DNA of 55,104 bases from an uncultured Clostridia bacterium (GCA_944380775.1 CALWIP010000030.1:1-55104), one strand, 5' to 3'. Shown: positions 34,057 to 43,631, counted from the first letter of the stretch. Notes: a model not told the origin generated them from the sequence alone. Program-made: numbers and translations.

Positions 34057-34781
34057 ACTCCGCCAAACCTCCTGTTCCGGTTAGAATAATCGCGGAGCGC
34101 ACGGTCCAGATCCGCAGGCTTAAAGTCGGGCCAGAGGATATCCATCACGACATACTCCGCGTAGGCCGACTGCCACAGCAGAAAATTCGACACCCGGTGT
34201 TCCCCGCTCGGGCGGATGATGAGGTCCGGGTCCGGCTGCCCCGCCGTGTACAAGCGCGAGGCGATCTCCGCTTCGCCGATCTCCGCGGGGGAAAGCCGCC
34301 CTGCGGAAATTTCTTCCGCCAAGCCGCGCACGGCGTGCACAATCTCCGCCCGGCCGCCGTAATTCATCGCGATGTTGAGCACCATGCCCGTTTTCGGCGC
34401 GGATTCCCGTTCCACGCGGGCAATGAGCTCCTGCAGGTCCGGCGTAAAGGCGGAAAGATCCCCCAAAAACCGCACGCGGATATTTTCTTCCATAAAGTCG
34501 CGCAGCGCTTCCTCGAGATATTGCTTAAACAGCTTCATCAGCGCGCCCACCTCGTCGGCGGGGCGCTTCCAATTCTCCGTAGAAAAGGCGTAAACGGTGA
34601 GGAATTCAATCCCGATGCTGCTGCAATAGCGCGTGATTGCGCGAAAATTGTTCGCGCCGGCCTTGTGGCCCGCAGAGCGCGGCAAGCCGCGCTTTTTTGC
34701 CCAGCGCCCGTTGCCGTCCATAATAATCCCGAGATGGCGTGGCAGCGGAAGCGCCGCTTGTTCTTCCTGTTTTTTTCCCAT
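34053..34781 (-). CDS. uppS: Undecaprenyl diphosphate synthase
   Basis: The 242-residue cis-prenyltransferase makes the C55 carrier for cell-wall synthesis. Motifs: HLGIIMDGNGRWAKKRGLPR with the catalytic Asp, TVYAFSTENWKRP, NYGGRAEIV and PDLIIRPSGEHRVSNFLLWQ. ATG at 34781 gives the typical length; an upstream ATG 13 codons earlier with GGAAGG is possible. Confidence 0.95.
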   Translation of the reverse strand: MGKKQEEQAALPLPRHLGIIMDGNGRWAKKRGLPRSAGHKAGANNFRAITRYCSSIGIEFLTVYAFSTENWKRPADEVGALMKLFKQYLEEALRDFMEENIRVRFLGDLSAFTPDLQELIARVERESAPKTGMVLNIAMNYGGRAEIVHAVRGLAEEISAGRLSPAEIGEAEIASRLYTAGQPDPDLIIRPSGEHRVSNFLLWQSAYAEYVVMDILWPDFKPADLDRALRDYSNRNRRFGGV

Positions 34782-34902
34782 TCCGGCGTGCTCTCTCTTT
34801 CTTCTGCACATTAGCCTTCCCACACAGGGCGGGATTTTGCGCTGCGGGCGGCCCCGCGCACGCTTGCACGGGCCGCCCGCAAACCGCAAAGGCTTTTTCC
34901 TG

Positions 34903-35457
34903 TTAGATCTCCATGACCTCTTTTTCCTTCTTGGCGGAGAGGCCGTCGATCTCCTTGCAATATTTGTCCGTCAAATTCTGCGTCTCTTTCTCGGCCTGCT
35001 TGAGGTCGTCTTCGGTAATCTCCGAATTTTTCTTCATCGCCTTGAGCTTGTCGATGGCGTCGCGGCGGATGGAGCGGACGGCGACTTTGCTCTCCTCCGC
35101 CATTTTGGAAATATCTTTTACGAGATCCCTGCGGCGTTCCTCCGTGAGCTGCGGGAACACCAGGCGGATGACCTTGCCGTCGCTCTGGGGGTTGATGCCG
35201 AGCTCCGAGGCCTGGATCGCCTTTTCAATACCGCGGCAGACCGAAACGTCCCACGGCTGGATGAGCAGCACGCGCGCCTCCGACACAGAAACCGCCGCAA
35301 GCTGGTTGATGGCGGTTGGCGCGCCATAGTAGTCAACCGTGATGCGGTCGAGCACCGCCGGGTTCGCGCGGCCCGCGCGGATGGAGGTATATTCCGAGGA
35401 AAGCACCGAGACGGTCTTTTTCATTTTACCTTCCGCTTTTTCCAGAACTTCCTTCAT
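34903..35457 (-). CDS. frr: Ribosome recycling factor
   Basis: The 184-residue protein splits post-termination ribosomes with EF-G. It has the usual two-domain layout, with [33 protein letters not shown] and the C-terminal coiled-coil helix [21 protein letters not shown] at 35457 has AAGGTGG eight bases upstream. It sits 38 bp after pyrH, the usual partner. Confidence 0.96.
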   Translation of the reverse strand: MKEVLEKAEGKMKKTVSVLSSEYTSIRAGRANPAVLDRITVDYYGAPTAINQLAAVSVSEARVLLIQPWDVSVCRGIEKAIQASELGINPQSDGKVIRLVFPQLTEERRRDLVKDISKMAEESKVAVRSIRRDAIDKLKAMKKNSEITEDDLKQAEKETQNLTDKYCKEIDGLSAKKEKEVMEI

Positions 35458-35495
35458 ATTCGTTACCACCTTTTCAGTAAAAATCCCCTTTGGGG

Positions 35496-36206
35496 TCATT
35501 CCGCTTCAACCAGCGTGCCCACCGGCTCGCCGCACACCGCGCGGCGGATGTTCTCCGGGTCCTCCAGGCTGAACACGAGAATCGGAATCTTATTGTCTTT
35601 GCAGAGCGACGCGGCGGTGCTGTCCATCACCTGCAAATTCTGGTTGAGCACATCCATGAACGTCAGGCGGTCATATTTTTTTGCCTGGGGGTTCTTTTTG
35701 GGGTCGCAGTCATAAACGCCGTCGACCATCGTCGCCTTCAAAATGATGTCGGCGTCAATTTCCGCCGCGCGCAGCGCCGCCGCCGTGTCGGTAGAGAAGA
35801 ACGGGTTGCCCGTACCGCAGCCAAACACCACGACGCGCCCTTTTTCCAGGTGCCGCACCGCGCGGTTGCGGATGTACGGTTCCGCCACCTGCTGCATGGA
35901 AATAGCGGTCTGCACGCGCACCACCGCGCCAAGCTGTTCCAGCGCATCGGCTACGCCGAGCGCGTTGATCACTGTGGCGAGCATGCCCATATGGTCGGCG
36001 CGCGTGCGGTCCATCTGCCCGCTGCTGCGCCCGCGCCAGAAATTGCCGCCGCCCACCACAATAGCCATTTCCACGCCCATTGCGGCGCAGGCCTGGATGG
36101 GCCGGCAGATCTCCAGCACTGTGGCGGCGTCGATGCCGTGGCCGGCCTTCCCCGCCAGCGATTCCCCGCTGAGTTTCAGCAGGACGCGTTTATAGTTCGG
36201 CTGCAT
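35496..36206 (-). CDS. pyrH: UMP kinase
   Basis: The 236-residue bacterial UMP kinase of the amino-acid kinase fold has [38 protein letters not shown] and [20 protein letters not shown]. The ATG follows GAGGTG at six bases. It is the first gene of the pyrH-frr-uppS-cdsA-dxr-rseP-ispG-polC block; rpsB and tsf, often found upstream, are absent here. Confidence 0.96.
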   Translation of the reverse strand: MQPNYKRVLLKLSGESLAGKAGHGIDAATVLEICRPIQACAAMGVEMAIVVGGGNFWRGRSSGQMDRTRADHMGMLATVINALGVADALEQLGAVVRVQTAISMQQVAEPYIRNRAVRHLEKGRVVVFGCGTGNPFFSTDTAAALRAAEIDADIILKATMVDGVYDCDPKKNPQAKKYDRLTFMDVLNQNLQVMDSTAASLCKDNKIPILVFSLEDPENIRRAVCGEPVGTLVEAE

Positions 36207-36246
36207 GTTCAACACCTCAATTTCCGTTTTTGGATCGCTTTCCTTC

Positions 36247-36275
36247 ATTTTACAATACCCACCACGAGAAGTAAA
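36247..36275 (-). promoter_or_regulatory. Promoter of the pyrH-to-polC block
   Basis: On the minus strand TTTACT (complement of 36270-36275), a 17-bp spacer and TAAAAT (complement of 36247-36252), 41 bp before pyrH. Confidence 0.6.
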
Positions 36276-36441
36276 GCCTTTTTTACGCGGCGCGCTGCGG
36301 CGGCTTGGCGCAAGCGACAAGACGCGCGCAAAATCCGGAAAGAAATTGGCGGAAACGGAGATTTGCGGAAAACGGCGCGGGGCGGCGCAATATCCCCGCA
36401 TGTTGGCCTGTTTTCCCAGCGCGAGGGAAACAATTTCCAGC

Positions 36442-37683
36442 TCAGTCCAGCAGCTTCGCCGCGTTGGCGACCTCTTCCTCCGCCTGCGCGGAGACGAGCG
36501 ACTCCCACGAGTAAAAGAGGAAGCCCTCGCAGCCGCTCTCTCGCCCGAGGGAAATCTGCTGCGCGAGGATGTCGGAGCGGTCCTGCCAGGTACCGCCGTC
36601 CGCCCCGGACCCCGCCTTGTACGCCGCCAGGCCGAAGTAAAGCGTCACGCCGCTGCCAGAGGTCAGTTCCGCCCACTGGGCGGCGGCTTCGGCAAACGGC
36701 AGCGTGGGGTGTTCCAGGCTGACATAGAGCTGCGGGCAGAGGTAGTCGACGCTCCCCTGCGCGCACCAGGCGGCGATGTCGGCGCCCATGTCCCAGTCAT
36801 TTTGCAGGTTTGCCTGCGGCGAAATGCCGAACACCGCGCCGGGCGAAGCTTCATGCACCGCTGCGTGGCAGGCTTCCACCAAGAGGTTGACGTTCTGCCG
36901 CCGCCAGTCCGCCAGCGGGAGCGCGGCGTCCCCCGCCTCCGCACAGTAGGCGCGGTAAGCCGCTTCGTCGAAGGACGGGTCCTCCGTGGGGTAAAAATAA
37001 TCGTCGAAATGGACGCCGTCTACGGCGTAGCGCGCGGCAATCTCCCGCACGCCCGCGGCGATGAGCTCGCGTACCTCCGGGTAGGCTGGGTTGTAATACT
37101 TCCCGTCGGGGAGGTCCACCGTCCAGCCCGCCTTTTCCGGGTCCCGCTTCCAGCGCTGGTACGGGTTGCTCTGGGCGAGCGATTCCGGCGTGCTCCCCTG
37201 CTGGATGCGCAGCGGATTGACCCAAGCGTGCAGCTCCATCCCTGCGGCGTGGGCCGCCTCGACCATATAGGCGAGCGGATCGTAGCCTGGGTGGATGCCC
37301 TGCGTACCGGTGAGCAGCGAAGACCACGGGAAGATCTCGGATTCGTAGAACGCGTCCCCAAACGGGCGCACCTGCACAAACAGCGCGTTCATCCCCCGGT
37401 CCTTCGACGTTTCGACAATCCTGTCAAACATTTCGCGGAACGTCTCTGCGCTGCCGTCGCCGCCGCGCAGATCCAAACTCATGTACGGCACCCACACGCC
37501 GCGCAATTCCGCGCCGGCTTCTGGCGCTTCCCCGGCCGCCTCCGTTTGCAAAACCGGCACTGCGAGCGCGGGCGCGCGCCGCTCCGCCGCGTGGACGCCC
37601 ATGGTGGCGAGCACGGCCGACGCCAGCAACAGCGCCGCGCACACCGCCGGATGGACGCCGGACCGTCTTTTTCCCCCGCGCAT
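36442..37683 (-). CDS. Secreted glycosyl-hydrolase-like family 10 (GHL10/DUF187) protein
   Basis: The 413-residue product has an N-terminal signal peptide (about 1-32) and a TIM-barrel GHL10 domain: [85 protein letters not shown] and [12 protein letters not shown]. YngK-type relatives are thought to act on cell-wall or extracellular glycans; the substrate is unknown. The start is ATG with GGGAGGGG upstream. It is a single gene, divergent from the DUF1294 gene. Confidence 0.9.
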   Translation of the reverse strand: MRGGKRRSGVHPAVCAALLLASAVLATMGVHAAERRAPALAVPVLQTEAAGEAPEAGAELRGVWVPYMSLDLRGGDGSAETFREMFDRIVETSKDRGMNALFVQVRPFGDAFYESEIFPWSSLLTGTQGIHPGYDPLAYMVEAAHAAGMELHAWVNPLRIQQGSTPESLAQSNPYQRWKRDPEKAGWTVDLPDGKYYNPAYPEVRELIAAGVREIAARYAVDGVHFDDYFYPTEDPSFDEAAYRAYCAEAGDAALPLADWRRQNVNLLVEACHAAVHEASPGAVFGISPQANLQNDWDMGADIAAWCAQGSVDYLCPQLYVSLEHPTLPFAEAAAQWAELTSGSGVTLYFGLAAYKAGSGADGGTWQDRSDILAQQISLGRESGCEGFLFYSWESLVSAQAEEEVANAAKLLD

Positions 37684-37707
37684 GGCGGACCCCTCCCTTT
37701 TTGCTTC

Positions 37708-37736
37708 TTGACAAAATCTGGAGCGCGCGGTACACT
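37708..37736 (+). promoter_or_regulatory. Near-consensus promoter of the DUF1294 gene
   Basis: TTGACA (37708-37713), a 17-bp spacer and TACACT (37731-37736), about 110 bp before the ATG. Confidence 0.7.
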
Positions 37737-37845
37737 GGCGTTGTCCCGTGCCCGGCGGCCCTCACGCATGGATATGCCGCGGTGGCGGGAAATATCCATG
37801 CTCCGCTTTGCCGCTGCGGAATTTTGCTTAGAAAGGCGGTCTGCT

Positions 37846-38127
37846 ATGCCACCCATCGCCCCTGCGGCGCTCTGTTACCTGGCCGCGGTGAACGTCCTCT
37901 CGCTGGCGCTCACCGTTTCCGACAAACGGCGCGCCAAAAAACGCCGCTGGCGCATCCCGGAAAAAGCCCTTTGGCTTGCGGCCGCGCTCGGCGGCTCGCC
38001 TGCAATGTACCTCGCCATGCGCTGCATCCGCCACAAGACGCAGCACAAAACGTTCATGATCGGCCTGCCGCTCCTCATCCTCGCGCAGGCGGCGCTCGCC
38101 GCCGTGTGCATCCGCCGCTTTTGCTGA
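37846..38127 (+). CDS. DUF1294 small membrane protein
   Basis: The 93-residue product has three hydrophobic segments. The stretch SDKRRAKKRRWRIPEKALWL followed by AAALGGSPAMYLAM and RHKTQHKTFMIGLPLLI is the DUF1294 signature. The family has no established function. ATG at 37846 follows AAAGGCGG. The same frame stays open far upstream across the antisense of GHL10, which is only a GC-driven shadow. Confidence 0.9.
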   Translation: MPPIAPAALCYLAAVNVLSLALTVSDKRRAKKRRWRIPEKALWLAAALGGSPAMYLAMRCIRHKTQHKTFMIGLPLLILAQAALAAVCIRRFC

Positions 38128-38238
38128 CGCATCATCCGGCGCGCGCCGGGGCATCCTAACGGCAGGTCTACCGCCCTATTTTTATTGATAAATGGCTTGT
38201 CCATTGATTATTTTTGTATGAGTAGGAGGATCTTATCC

Positions 38239-38832
38239 ATGAAAAAAATGCTTTTGGTTCTGTTCGCCGCGCTGCTCGCGCTCACGCCGCTGGCCGGCTG
38301 CTCCAACACGGAGGGCACGGAGGACGGCGGGGACGCCCTGGTTTCTTCTGAGCCCGAGGTGGAGTATTCCCTGCAAGACGCCGTAGACGCCGTAAAAGAA
38401 GCTTACGGCGAGGACTACCTTCCCTCGATGGATCTGGACGAAACCTATCTGACCGAGACGATGGGCGTCGACATGGAAAACGTGGAGGAATTCATCGCGC
38501 AGGGGCCGATGATCAGCGCGCATGTGGACACGCTCGTGGCTGTCAAGGCCAAAGAAGGCCTGGGCGGCACGGTCGCGCAGGAACTGGACGACTACCGCAA
38601 CGATCTGTATGACAACAGCCTGAACTACCCGATGAACATGCCGAAGATCGCCGCCTCGCAAGTGGTGACGTACGGCGATTACGTCTTCTTCCTCATGCTC
38701 GGCAAGTACAACGAGACGGATGCCTCGGAGGAAGAGCTGCAAAAATTCTATGACGAGCAGACCGAGATTGGCGTGCACGCGCTGAACGCGTATTTCGGGG
38801 AAGAGGAACCGGAGGTCTCGGCAGAAGCGTGA
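38239..38832 (+). CDS. DUF4358 lipoprotein
   Basis: The 197-residue product has a lipoprotein signal peptide with lipobox LAGC (Cys about 20), then an acidic linker and a DUF4358 domain (about 55-170; DYLPSMDLDETYLTETMGVD, then ISAHVDTLVAVKAKEG). ATG at 38239 follows TAGGAGGA at eight bases. DUF4358 lipoproteins are common in Clostridia near MBOAT/DHHW genes, which follow here. Function is unknown. A TTGATA box at 38185 may belong to its promoter. Confidence 0.88.
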   Translation: MKKMLLVLFAALLALTPLAGCSNTEGTEDGGDALVSSEPEVEYSLQDAVDAVKEAYGEDYLPSMDLDETYLTETMGVDMENVEEFIAQGPMISAHVDTLVAVKAKEGLGGTVAQELDDYRNDLYDNSLNYPMNMPKIAASQVVTYGDYVFFLMLGKYNETDASEEELQKFYDEQTEIGVHALNAYFGEEEPEVSAEA

Positions 38833-38847
38833 GCCTTTCCCCGGCAA

Positions 38848-38875
38848 GCCGCCGCGCTGCGCGGCGGCTTTTTTT
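38848..38875 (+). terminator. Terminator after the DUF4358 gene
   Basis: Stem GCCGCCGCGC / GCGCGGCGGC with a tight loop, followed by seven T. Confidence 0.85.
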
Positions 38876-38921
38876 CTGGCCGTTTCCCTTTTTGAACGCT
38901 TCATGAAAAAGGAGGGCCGTC

Positions 38922-40310
38922 ATGGTCTTCAGCAGCCTGCTGTTTTTGTTCCGCTTTTTCCCCGCCGCTTTCCTGCTTTACTACCTCACGCCGCGCCGGC
39001 TGAAAAATTTTGTCCTTCTGCTGCTCAGCCTGGTGTTTTACGCCTGGGGCGAGCCGCGCTACGTCGCCATCATGTTTCTTTCCATCGCGATCGATTACAC
39101 GGCCGGCCGCGGCATCGAATGGTTCCGCGCGCGCGGCGGAAAAGCCGGCCCGCGCCTTTGCCTGGCGTTTTCACTCTGCGGCAACCTCGGCCTGCTGGCG
39201 TTTTTCAAATATTCTAACTTTATTTTGGAGAATTTCAGCGCCGTTACGGGCCTCCCTGTCACGCCGCTCGCAGTGACGCTGCCGCTCGGCATCAGCTTCT
39301 ACACGTTCCAGACGCTCTCGTACACCATCGACGTCTACCGAGGCAACGTCCCGGCGGAGCACAACCTCATTGATTTCGGCGCTTTCGTCTGCCTGTTTCC
39401 ACAGCTCATTGCCGGGCCGATCGTCAAGTATTCCGACATCAACCGCGAACTCAAACGCCGCACGCTTTCGCTTTCGCAGGTTGAATCCGGCGCGGCTACG
39501 TTCCTGCTTGGCCTTGGCAGCAAGGTTTTGCTGGCGAACAACGCCGGCATGCTCTGGGACGACGTGCAGGCCATCGGCTTTGACCGCATCTCCGCCCCGC
39601 TGGCCTGGCTTGGCGCGGCCGCGTTCGGCTTGCAGATTTATTTCGATTTCAGCGGCTATTCGCTCATGGCGATCGGCCTGGGGCGCATGCTCGGGTTTGA
39701 ATTCCCGCAGAATTTCAACTTCCCCTACACGGCGAAAAGCGTCGCGGAGTTCTGGCGGCGCTGGCACATGACGCTGAGCAGCTGGTTCCGCGAATATGTC
39801 TATATCCCGCTGGGCGGCAACCGGCACGGCACGGCGCGCACGGTGCGGAATTTGTTCCTGGTGTGGGCTGCCACCGGCCTCTGGCACGGCGCAAGCTGGA
39901 ATTTCCTCTTTTGGGGCCTGTTTTTCTTCGTCTTCCTCGTGTTGGAAAAATGGGCGTTCCCCGGCTTTGCAGAAAAACACCCCGCCGCCTCGCGGCTGTT
40001 CCTCCTGTTTTTGCTGCTGCTGAGCTGGATGCTCTTCGCCATCCCGGATCTTTCCGCCCTGGCTTCCTATTACCAAGCGATGTTCTCGCTCCGCTTTTCC
40101 GCAGACATCCTTTACTACCTGCGGAATTACGGCGCAGTGCTCGCGCTGGCCGCCGTCTTTGCGACGCCGGGCCCGCGCATGCTTTGGGAGCGGCTACGCC
40201 TCCCCGGCAAGGGCGCGCTGCGCGTGCTCGGCCTGGCGGCCGTGCTCGCCGCTTCCACCGCGTACCTGGTGGACGCGACCTACAACCCGTTTTTGTATTT
40301 CCGATTTTGA
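38922..40310 (+). CDS. MBOAT-family O-acyltransferase (AlgI/DltB-like)
   Basis: The 462-residue polytopic membrane protein has the MBOAT core: GISFYTFQTLSYTIDVYRG, FPQLIAGPIVKYSDI, YFDFSGYSLMAIGLGRMLGF, FWRRWHMTLSSWFREYVYIP and the catalytic-His segment ATGLWHGASWNF. AlgI-like enzymes pass acetyl groups across the membrane to extracellular glycans. The DHHW gene follows 11 bp later and is the usual partner. ATG with AAAGGAGGG upstream. Confidence 0.94.
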   Translation: MVFSSLLFLFRFFPAAFLLYYLTPRRLKNFVLLLLSLVFYAWGEPRYVAIMFLSIAIDYTAGRGIEWFRARGGKAGPRLCLAFSLCGNLGLLAFFKYSNFILENFSAVTGLPVTPLAVTLPLGISFYTFQTLSYTIDVYRGNVPAEHNLIDFGAFVCLFPQLIAGPIVKYSDINRELKRRTLSLSQVESGAATFLLGLGSKVLLANNAGMLWDDVQAIGFDRISAPLAWLGAAAFGLQIYFDFSGYSLMAIGLGRMLGFEFPQNFNFPYTAKSVAEFWRRWHMTLSSWFREYVYIPLGGNRHGTARTVRNLFLVWAATGLWHGASWNFLFWGLFFFVFLVLEKWAFPGFAEKHPAASRLFLLFLLLLSWMLFAIPDLSALASYYQAMFSLRFSADILYYLRNYGAVLALAAVFATPGPRMLWERLRLPGKGALRVLGLAAVLAASTAYLVDATYNPFLYFRF

Positions 40311-40321
40311 GGGGGGACACG

Positions 40322-41437
40322 ATGAGAAAATGGCTCCGCTGCCCAGCCGCGCTGCTGCTCTTTGCATTTGCCGGCCTTTTCTGCCTGTGGGACGCCGCCG
40401 CGCCGGACCGCGCCTTCTCGGACCTGGAAAACCGCTACCTGGCGCAGCCGCCGGACTTCTCCCTGCGCAGTTTTTTGGACGGGTCGTTTTGCCCGGACTA
40501 CGAGGAATACCTCGACGACCAATTTGTCCTGCGCGACAGCTGGATCTCGCTCAAGGCAGCGTCCGAAACCGCGCTGGGCAAGCAGGAAAACAACGGCGTC
40601 GTAGCCGGGGAAGACGGTTATCTTTTTGACAAGCGCCTTGCGCTCGACGCGGAACAGCTCGAAAAAAACACCGCCGCGCTAAGCGCGTTCCTCGCAGGGT
40701 ATGAGGGGGACGCCTCCGTGATGATCGTCCCCTCGTCCTACCAGGTTTTGCAGGACAAAGTCCCCGCCGGCCTGCCGAATGTAGACCAGGCCGCGGGCAT
40801 TGCGTCGCTGTATGATTCTCTGGACCACGCGGTCCTGATTGATGCGTGCGCGGCGCTGGAACCGCACGCGGAGGAAGAAATCTACTACCGCACGGACCAC
40901 CACTGGACGACCCTCGGCGCGTACTATGGCTACGAGGCTTACTGCCTCGCACGCGGCCTGGAGCCCGTCGCGCTGGAAAGCCTCACGCCGCACGAGGTCC
41001 CGGATTTTTACGGCACCTATTACTCCCGCGCCAAGCTGCGCTCCGCGCGCAGCGACACCATCGTCTATTATGACGTTCCGGTCCTCTCGATGGAGGCGGA
41101 CCTCGAATCCTACCCCGGCCTTTACTGGGAGAGCCAGTGGCAAAGGCGCGACAAATACGCCGCATTTCTCTATGGCAACCACGGCCTCACGGTCATCCGC
41201 TCCGCGCGCGAAGCGCAGGGCGAGCCGAAGCGCTTGCTGGTGTTCAAGGATTCCTTTGCCAACTGCCTGGCGCCGTTCCTCACGGCGAATTACGATGAAA
41301 TCACGGTGATCGACCTGCGGTATTTCCAGATGAGCGTACAGGATTATCTGGACGCGCATTCGTTCGACGACGTCTTGATCCTTTATAACTATTTGAATTT
41401 CGCCGATGATACGGCGCTTTACCGCCTAAACCGGTGA
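40322..41437 (+). CDS. DHHW-motif protein (AlgX/AlgJ-like acetyltransferase partner)
   Basis: The 371-residue product has an N-terminal signal anchor (about 8-28) and an extracytoplasmic domain with DQFVLRDSWISLKAASE, GEDGYLFDK, the family motif YRTDHHWTTLGAYYGYEAY and the SGNH-like LLVFKDSFANCLAPFL. DHHW proteins complete transfer of acetyl from MBOAT carriers to a glycan. Together with the MBOAT gene it forms an O-acetylation module; the glycan is unknown. Its last 12 bp overlap tail-to-tail with the spoIVFB-like gene. Confidence 0.92.
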   Translation: MRKWLRCPAALLLFAFAGLFCLWDAAAPDRAFSDLENRYLAQPPDFSLRSFLDGSFCPDYEEYLDDQFVLRDSWISLKAASETALGKQENNGVVAGEDGYLFDKRLALDAEQLEKNTAALSAFLAGYEGDASVMIVPSSYQVLQDKVPAGLPNVDQAAGIASLYDSLDHAVLIDACAALEPHAEEEIYYRTDHHWTTLGAYYGYEAYCLARGLEPVALESLTPHEVPDFYGTYYSRAKLRSARSDTIVYYDVPVLSMEADLESYPGLYWESQWQRRDKYAAFLYGNHGLTVIRSAREAQGEPKRLLVFKDSFANCLAPFLTANYDEITVIDLRYFQMSVQDYLDAHSFDDVLILYNYLNFADDTALYRLNR

Positions 41438-42046
41438 CGCGCCGCGCGGGCGCTCCCCGCGGAACAGGAAAAACGCAAGCGCCCCCGCGGCGGCCAGCAG
41501 CGTAAAATTGTACTGCGAACGCAACAGCGCCCAAAAACCCAGCGCGGCCAGCGGGAACAGCGTTAGCACAGAGAGCGCGGCGGAAACGCGTTCCGCGCGG
41601 CGCGGCCCCAGCTTGCTGCACAGCAACGTGGCGAGCGCCTGCCCGCCGTCGAGCGGGCCGATGGGCAGGCTTTGCAGCGCCCCAAGCAGCGCGTTGGAAT
41701 CCGCCAGCGCACGCCAATACGCGCCGCCCGCCGCCGCGAAAATGCCGCGGCAGAGCAGGAAGCAGAACAAGTTTGCCGCAGGCCCCGCCAGCGAAACCGC
41801 TGCGTCCTGCCGGTAGCTGCGGCGCATCGCGCCCTGCTCCATCTCCACGCCGAACGCCCGCATGCGGATGCGCCGGGGCGGCATGCCCAGGAGGCACATG
41901 GCCAGCAGGTGGCCGCCCTCGTGCAGCAGCGCCGCCACCAGGCCCACGCCCGCCAAGCCGGTGCGGTCTGCGAGAAGGGAAAACGCAACCACCGCCAAAA
42001 ACGGGAACCCGGCCGCCACGCGGCAGCCGCGCACCGAAAACTCCAC
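41426..42046 (-). CDS. spoIVFB: SpoIVFB-like M50 site-2 protease
   Basis: The 206-residue protein has about six membrane helices, the zinc motif HEGGH (about residues 42-46) and the second motif GPLDGGQALA with the metal-binding Asp. SpoIVFB cleaves pro-sigma-K in the mother cell during sporulation. Length is shorter than the Bacillus protein (about 288), lacking the C-terminal CBS domain; short M50B forms occur in Clostridia. It follows the M23 gene by 6 bp. That M23-M50 gene order supports a spoIVFAB assignment. Confidence 0.75.
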   Translation of the reverse strand: MEFSVRGCRVAAGFPFLAVVAFSLLADRTGLAGVGLVAALLHEGGHLLAMCLLGMPPRRIRMRAFGVEMEQGAMRRSYRQDAAVSLAGPAANLFCFLLCRGIFAAAGGAYWRALADSNALLGALQSLPIGPLDGGQALATLLCSKLGPRRAERVSAALSVLTLFPLAALGFWALLRSQYNFTLLAAAGALAFFLFRGERPRGASPV

Positions 42047-42052
42047 GCGCGC

Positions 42053-42790
42053 TCAGTCCCCGCCCAACAGCGGCAGCGGGTCGCAGGCCACGCCGCCGAG
42101 GGACAGCTCAAAATGCAGGTGCGGCCCGCTGGAATCCCCGGTGCTGCCCACCCGGGCAATCTCCTGCCCGCGCGCAGCCTCCTGCCCGGCGGAGACCTCC
42201 AGCGCGCTGCAATGCGCGTAACGCGTCTGGATCCCGTTCCCGTGGTCAAGCAGGACGGTGTATCCGTACGAATCGCTCCACCCCGCTTCGGCAACCGTCC
42301 CTGGCAGCGCGGCGCAGACGGGCGTCCCCTCCGGCGCGGCGAGGTCGAGCCCCTCGTGGAACGCCCCGTCCCGCTCCCCAAAGCCGGAGGTCAGCTCCGC
42401 CCCCGCTACCGGCGGCGTGAGCGCCACGCTCAGCGCAGCCGGGCAGGAAGAACCTGCGGCGTGCGTGAGCAGCAGCGCGGAAGACGAAACCTCCTCCGCG
42501 TCTTCCCCGGCGGATGAGGCGGGCTCCTCCGGCGGCGCTCCCTCCCCCGCGAGGATGGAGCGGTTGAGGTTTTCCCAGTACCAGGCGCGCGCCTGCTCGT
42601 AGAGCGGCCCGCCAAGCAAGCGCAGCACGGCGCAGGCCAGCAGCACCGCCAAACATGCCGCCATCTGGATGAGCGTGAGCATGCCGCGGCGGGGCGGCTT
42701 CGGCGCAGGCTCCGGCGCAGGCTGCGCGGGCGGCTCTTCCGGGAATTCATAGCGCAGCGGCGGCTCGGTTTTTTCGCGGCGCGGTTCCAT
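42053..42790 (-). CDS. spoIVFA: SpoIVFA-like M23 (LytM) membrane protein
   Basis: The 245-residue product has a Pro/Glu-rich cytoplasmic N-terminus (1-35), one membrane helix (about 37-60), a linker, and a C-terminal M23 domain (about 125-235). All metal ligands of active LytM enzymes appear kept: HEGLD, AHC and HLHFEL. SpoIVFA regulates SpoIVFB at the forespore membrane and is often degenerate; the intact site is notable. ATG with GGGAGGG upstream. Confidence 0.75.
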   Translation of the reverse strand: MEPRREKTEPPLRYEFPEEPPAQPAPEPAPKPPRRGMLTLIQMAACLAVLLACAVLRLLGGPLYEQARAWYWENLNRSILAGEGAPPEEPASSAGEDAEEVSSSALLLTHAAGSSCPAALSVALTPPVAGAELTSGFGERDGAFHEGLDLAAPEGTPVCAALPGTVAEAGWSDSYGYTVLLDHGNGIQTRYAHCSALEVSAGQEAARGQEIARVGSTGDSSGPHLHFELSLGGVACDPLPLLGGD

Positions 42791-42838
42791 GTGGCATCCC
42801 TCCCACCGTATCTGTATGCCGGGGAGGACAAGAAGATT

Positions 42839-42879
42839 CCCCCTTCAAAAGAAGCGGCTCCGGCTTCTTTTGAAGGGGG
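42839..42879. terminator. 17-bp perfect hairpin between the HAD gene and spoIVFA
   Basis: CCCCCTTCAAAAGAAGC (42839-42855) and its complement (42863-42879). The plus-strand tail is ATTTTTG; the minus-strand tail is AATCTTCTTG. It lies just past the HAD stop and probably terminates the polyamine operon. Confidence 0.7.
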
Positions 42880-42923
42880 ATTTTTGCTCCATATTTTCAG
42901 CGGGGACCCCCGCCGCCCCTGGG

Positions 42924-43631
42924 TTATTCGCCCGGGAGGACGATGGGGATAAAATCGAGCAAGCGGCGGATGGTGTAGGCCGGCGCGGGGTCCGGCTGCG
43001 GGCCGCCCGCCGGGCAGAACCAGCAGGCGTCGATGCCGGCGGCGCGCCCGCCCGCAATGTCTGAGGAAAGGGAGTCGCCGAGGATGACCGTCTCCGCGCG
43101 GGAAAACGAGGGAAGCTGCGCGAATACCCGGTCAAAAAATTCCTTTTGCGGCTTTTGCACGCCGAGATCCTCCGAAATGAAAATCTCCCGGATATAGGGC
43201 CGCAGCGCGGATTTTTCCAGCCGCCTGCGCTGCGAGCGCGAAATGCCGTTGGTCACAATGGCGAGGTGGCAGAACGGCGCGAGCGTGCGGCAAAGTTCTT
43301 CCGCGCCGTCAAGCAGCGCGTCTTCCTCGCCCAGGCGGTCGAGGTAGCGGCGGTTCGCCTCCGCCGCGTCGCCCGGTGCGCCGAGCTCTGCAAACAGCTG
43401 GCGGAACCGCTCGGTCTGCAAAAAGGCCTGCGTCACCTCCCCGCGCTCGTAGCGGCCCCAAAGACCTTCGCTGACGGCGCGGTAGCGCAGCAGCACCTCC
43501 TGCGTGCAGGGAAGGCCGGCCCGCTCCAGCACAGGGGCGGCGGCCGCCTCCAGCGCATGCGCCTGCGCCAGGTCAAAGTCAAACAGCGTGCGGTCCGCGT
43601 CGAGCAGGACCAGCCGGTAGCGTGGTTCCAT
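42924..43631 (-). CDS. HAD-superfamily hydrolase, YjjG-like
   Basis: The 235-residue product has HAD motif I LLDADRTLFDFD, a helical cap (about 20-95), motif II VTNGIS, motif III Lys in GVQKPQKEFFDRV and motif IV ILGDSLSSDIAGG. The first motif and length fit the YjjG noncanonical pyrimidine nucleotidase group. It starts 30 bp after nspC and may be the last gene of the polyamine operon, but a link to polyamines is not evident. ATG with GGAGGG upstream. Confidence 0.88.
   Translation of the reverse strand: MEPRYRLVLLDADRTLFDFDLAQAHALEAAAAPVLERAGLPCTQEVLLRYRAVSEGLWGRYERGEVTQAFLQTERFRQLFAELGAPGDAAEANRRYLDRLGEEDALLDGAEELCRTLAPFCHLAIVTNGISRSQRRRLEKSALRPYIREIFISEDLGVQKPQKEFFDRVFAQLPSFSRAETVILGDSLSSDIAGGRAAGIDACWFCPAGGPQPDPAPAYTIRRLLDFIPIVLPGE

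Noticed and set aside
36205-37845. Long plus-strand frame running into the DUF1294 gene
   Set aside because: The first about 545 codons are antisense to the GHL10 and pyrH ends. Only the last 93 codons carry the DUF1294 signature and a ribosome site.
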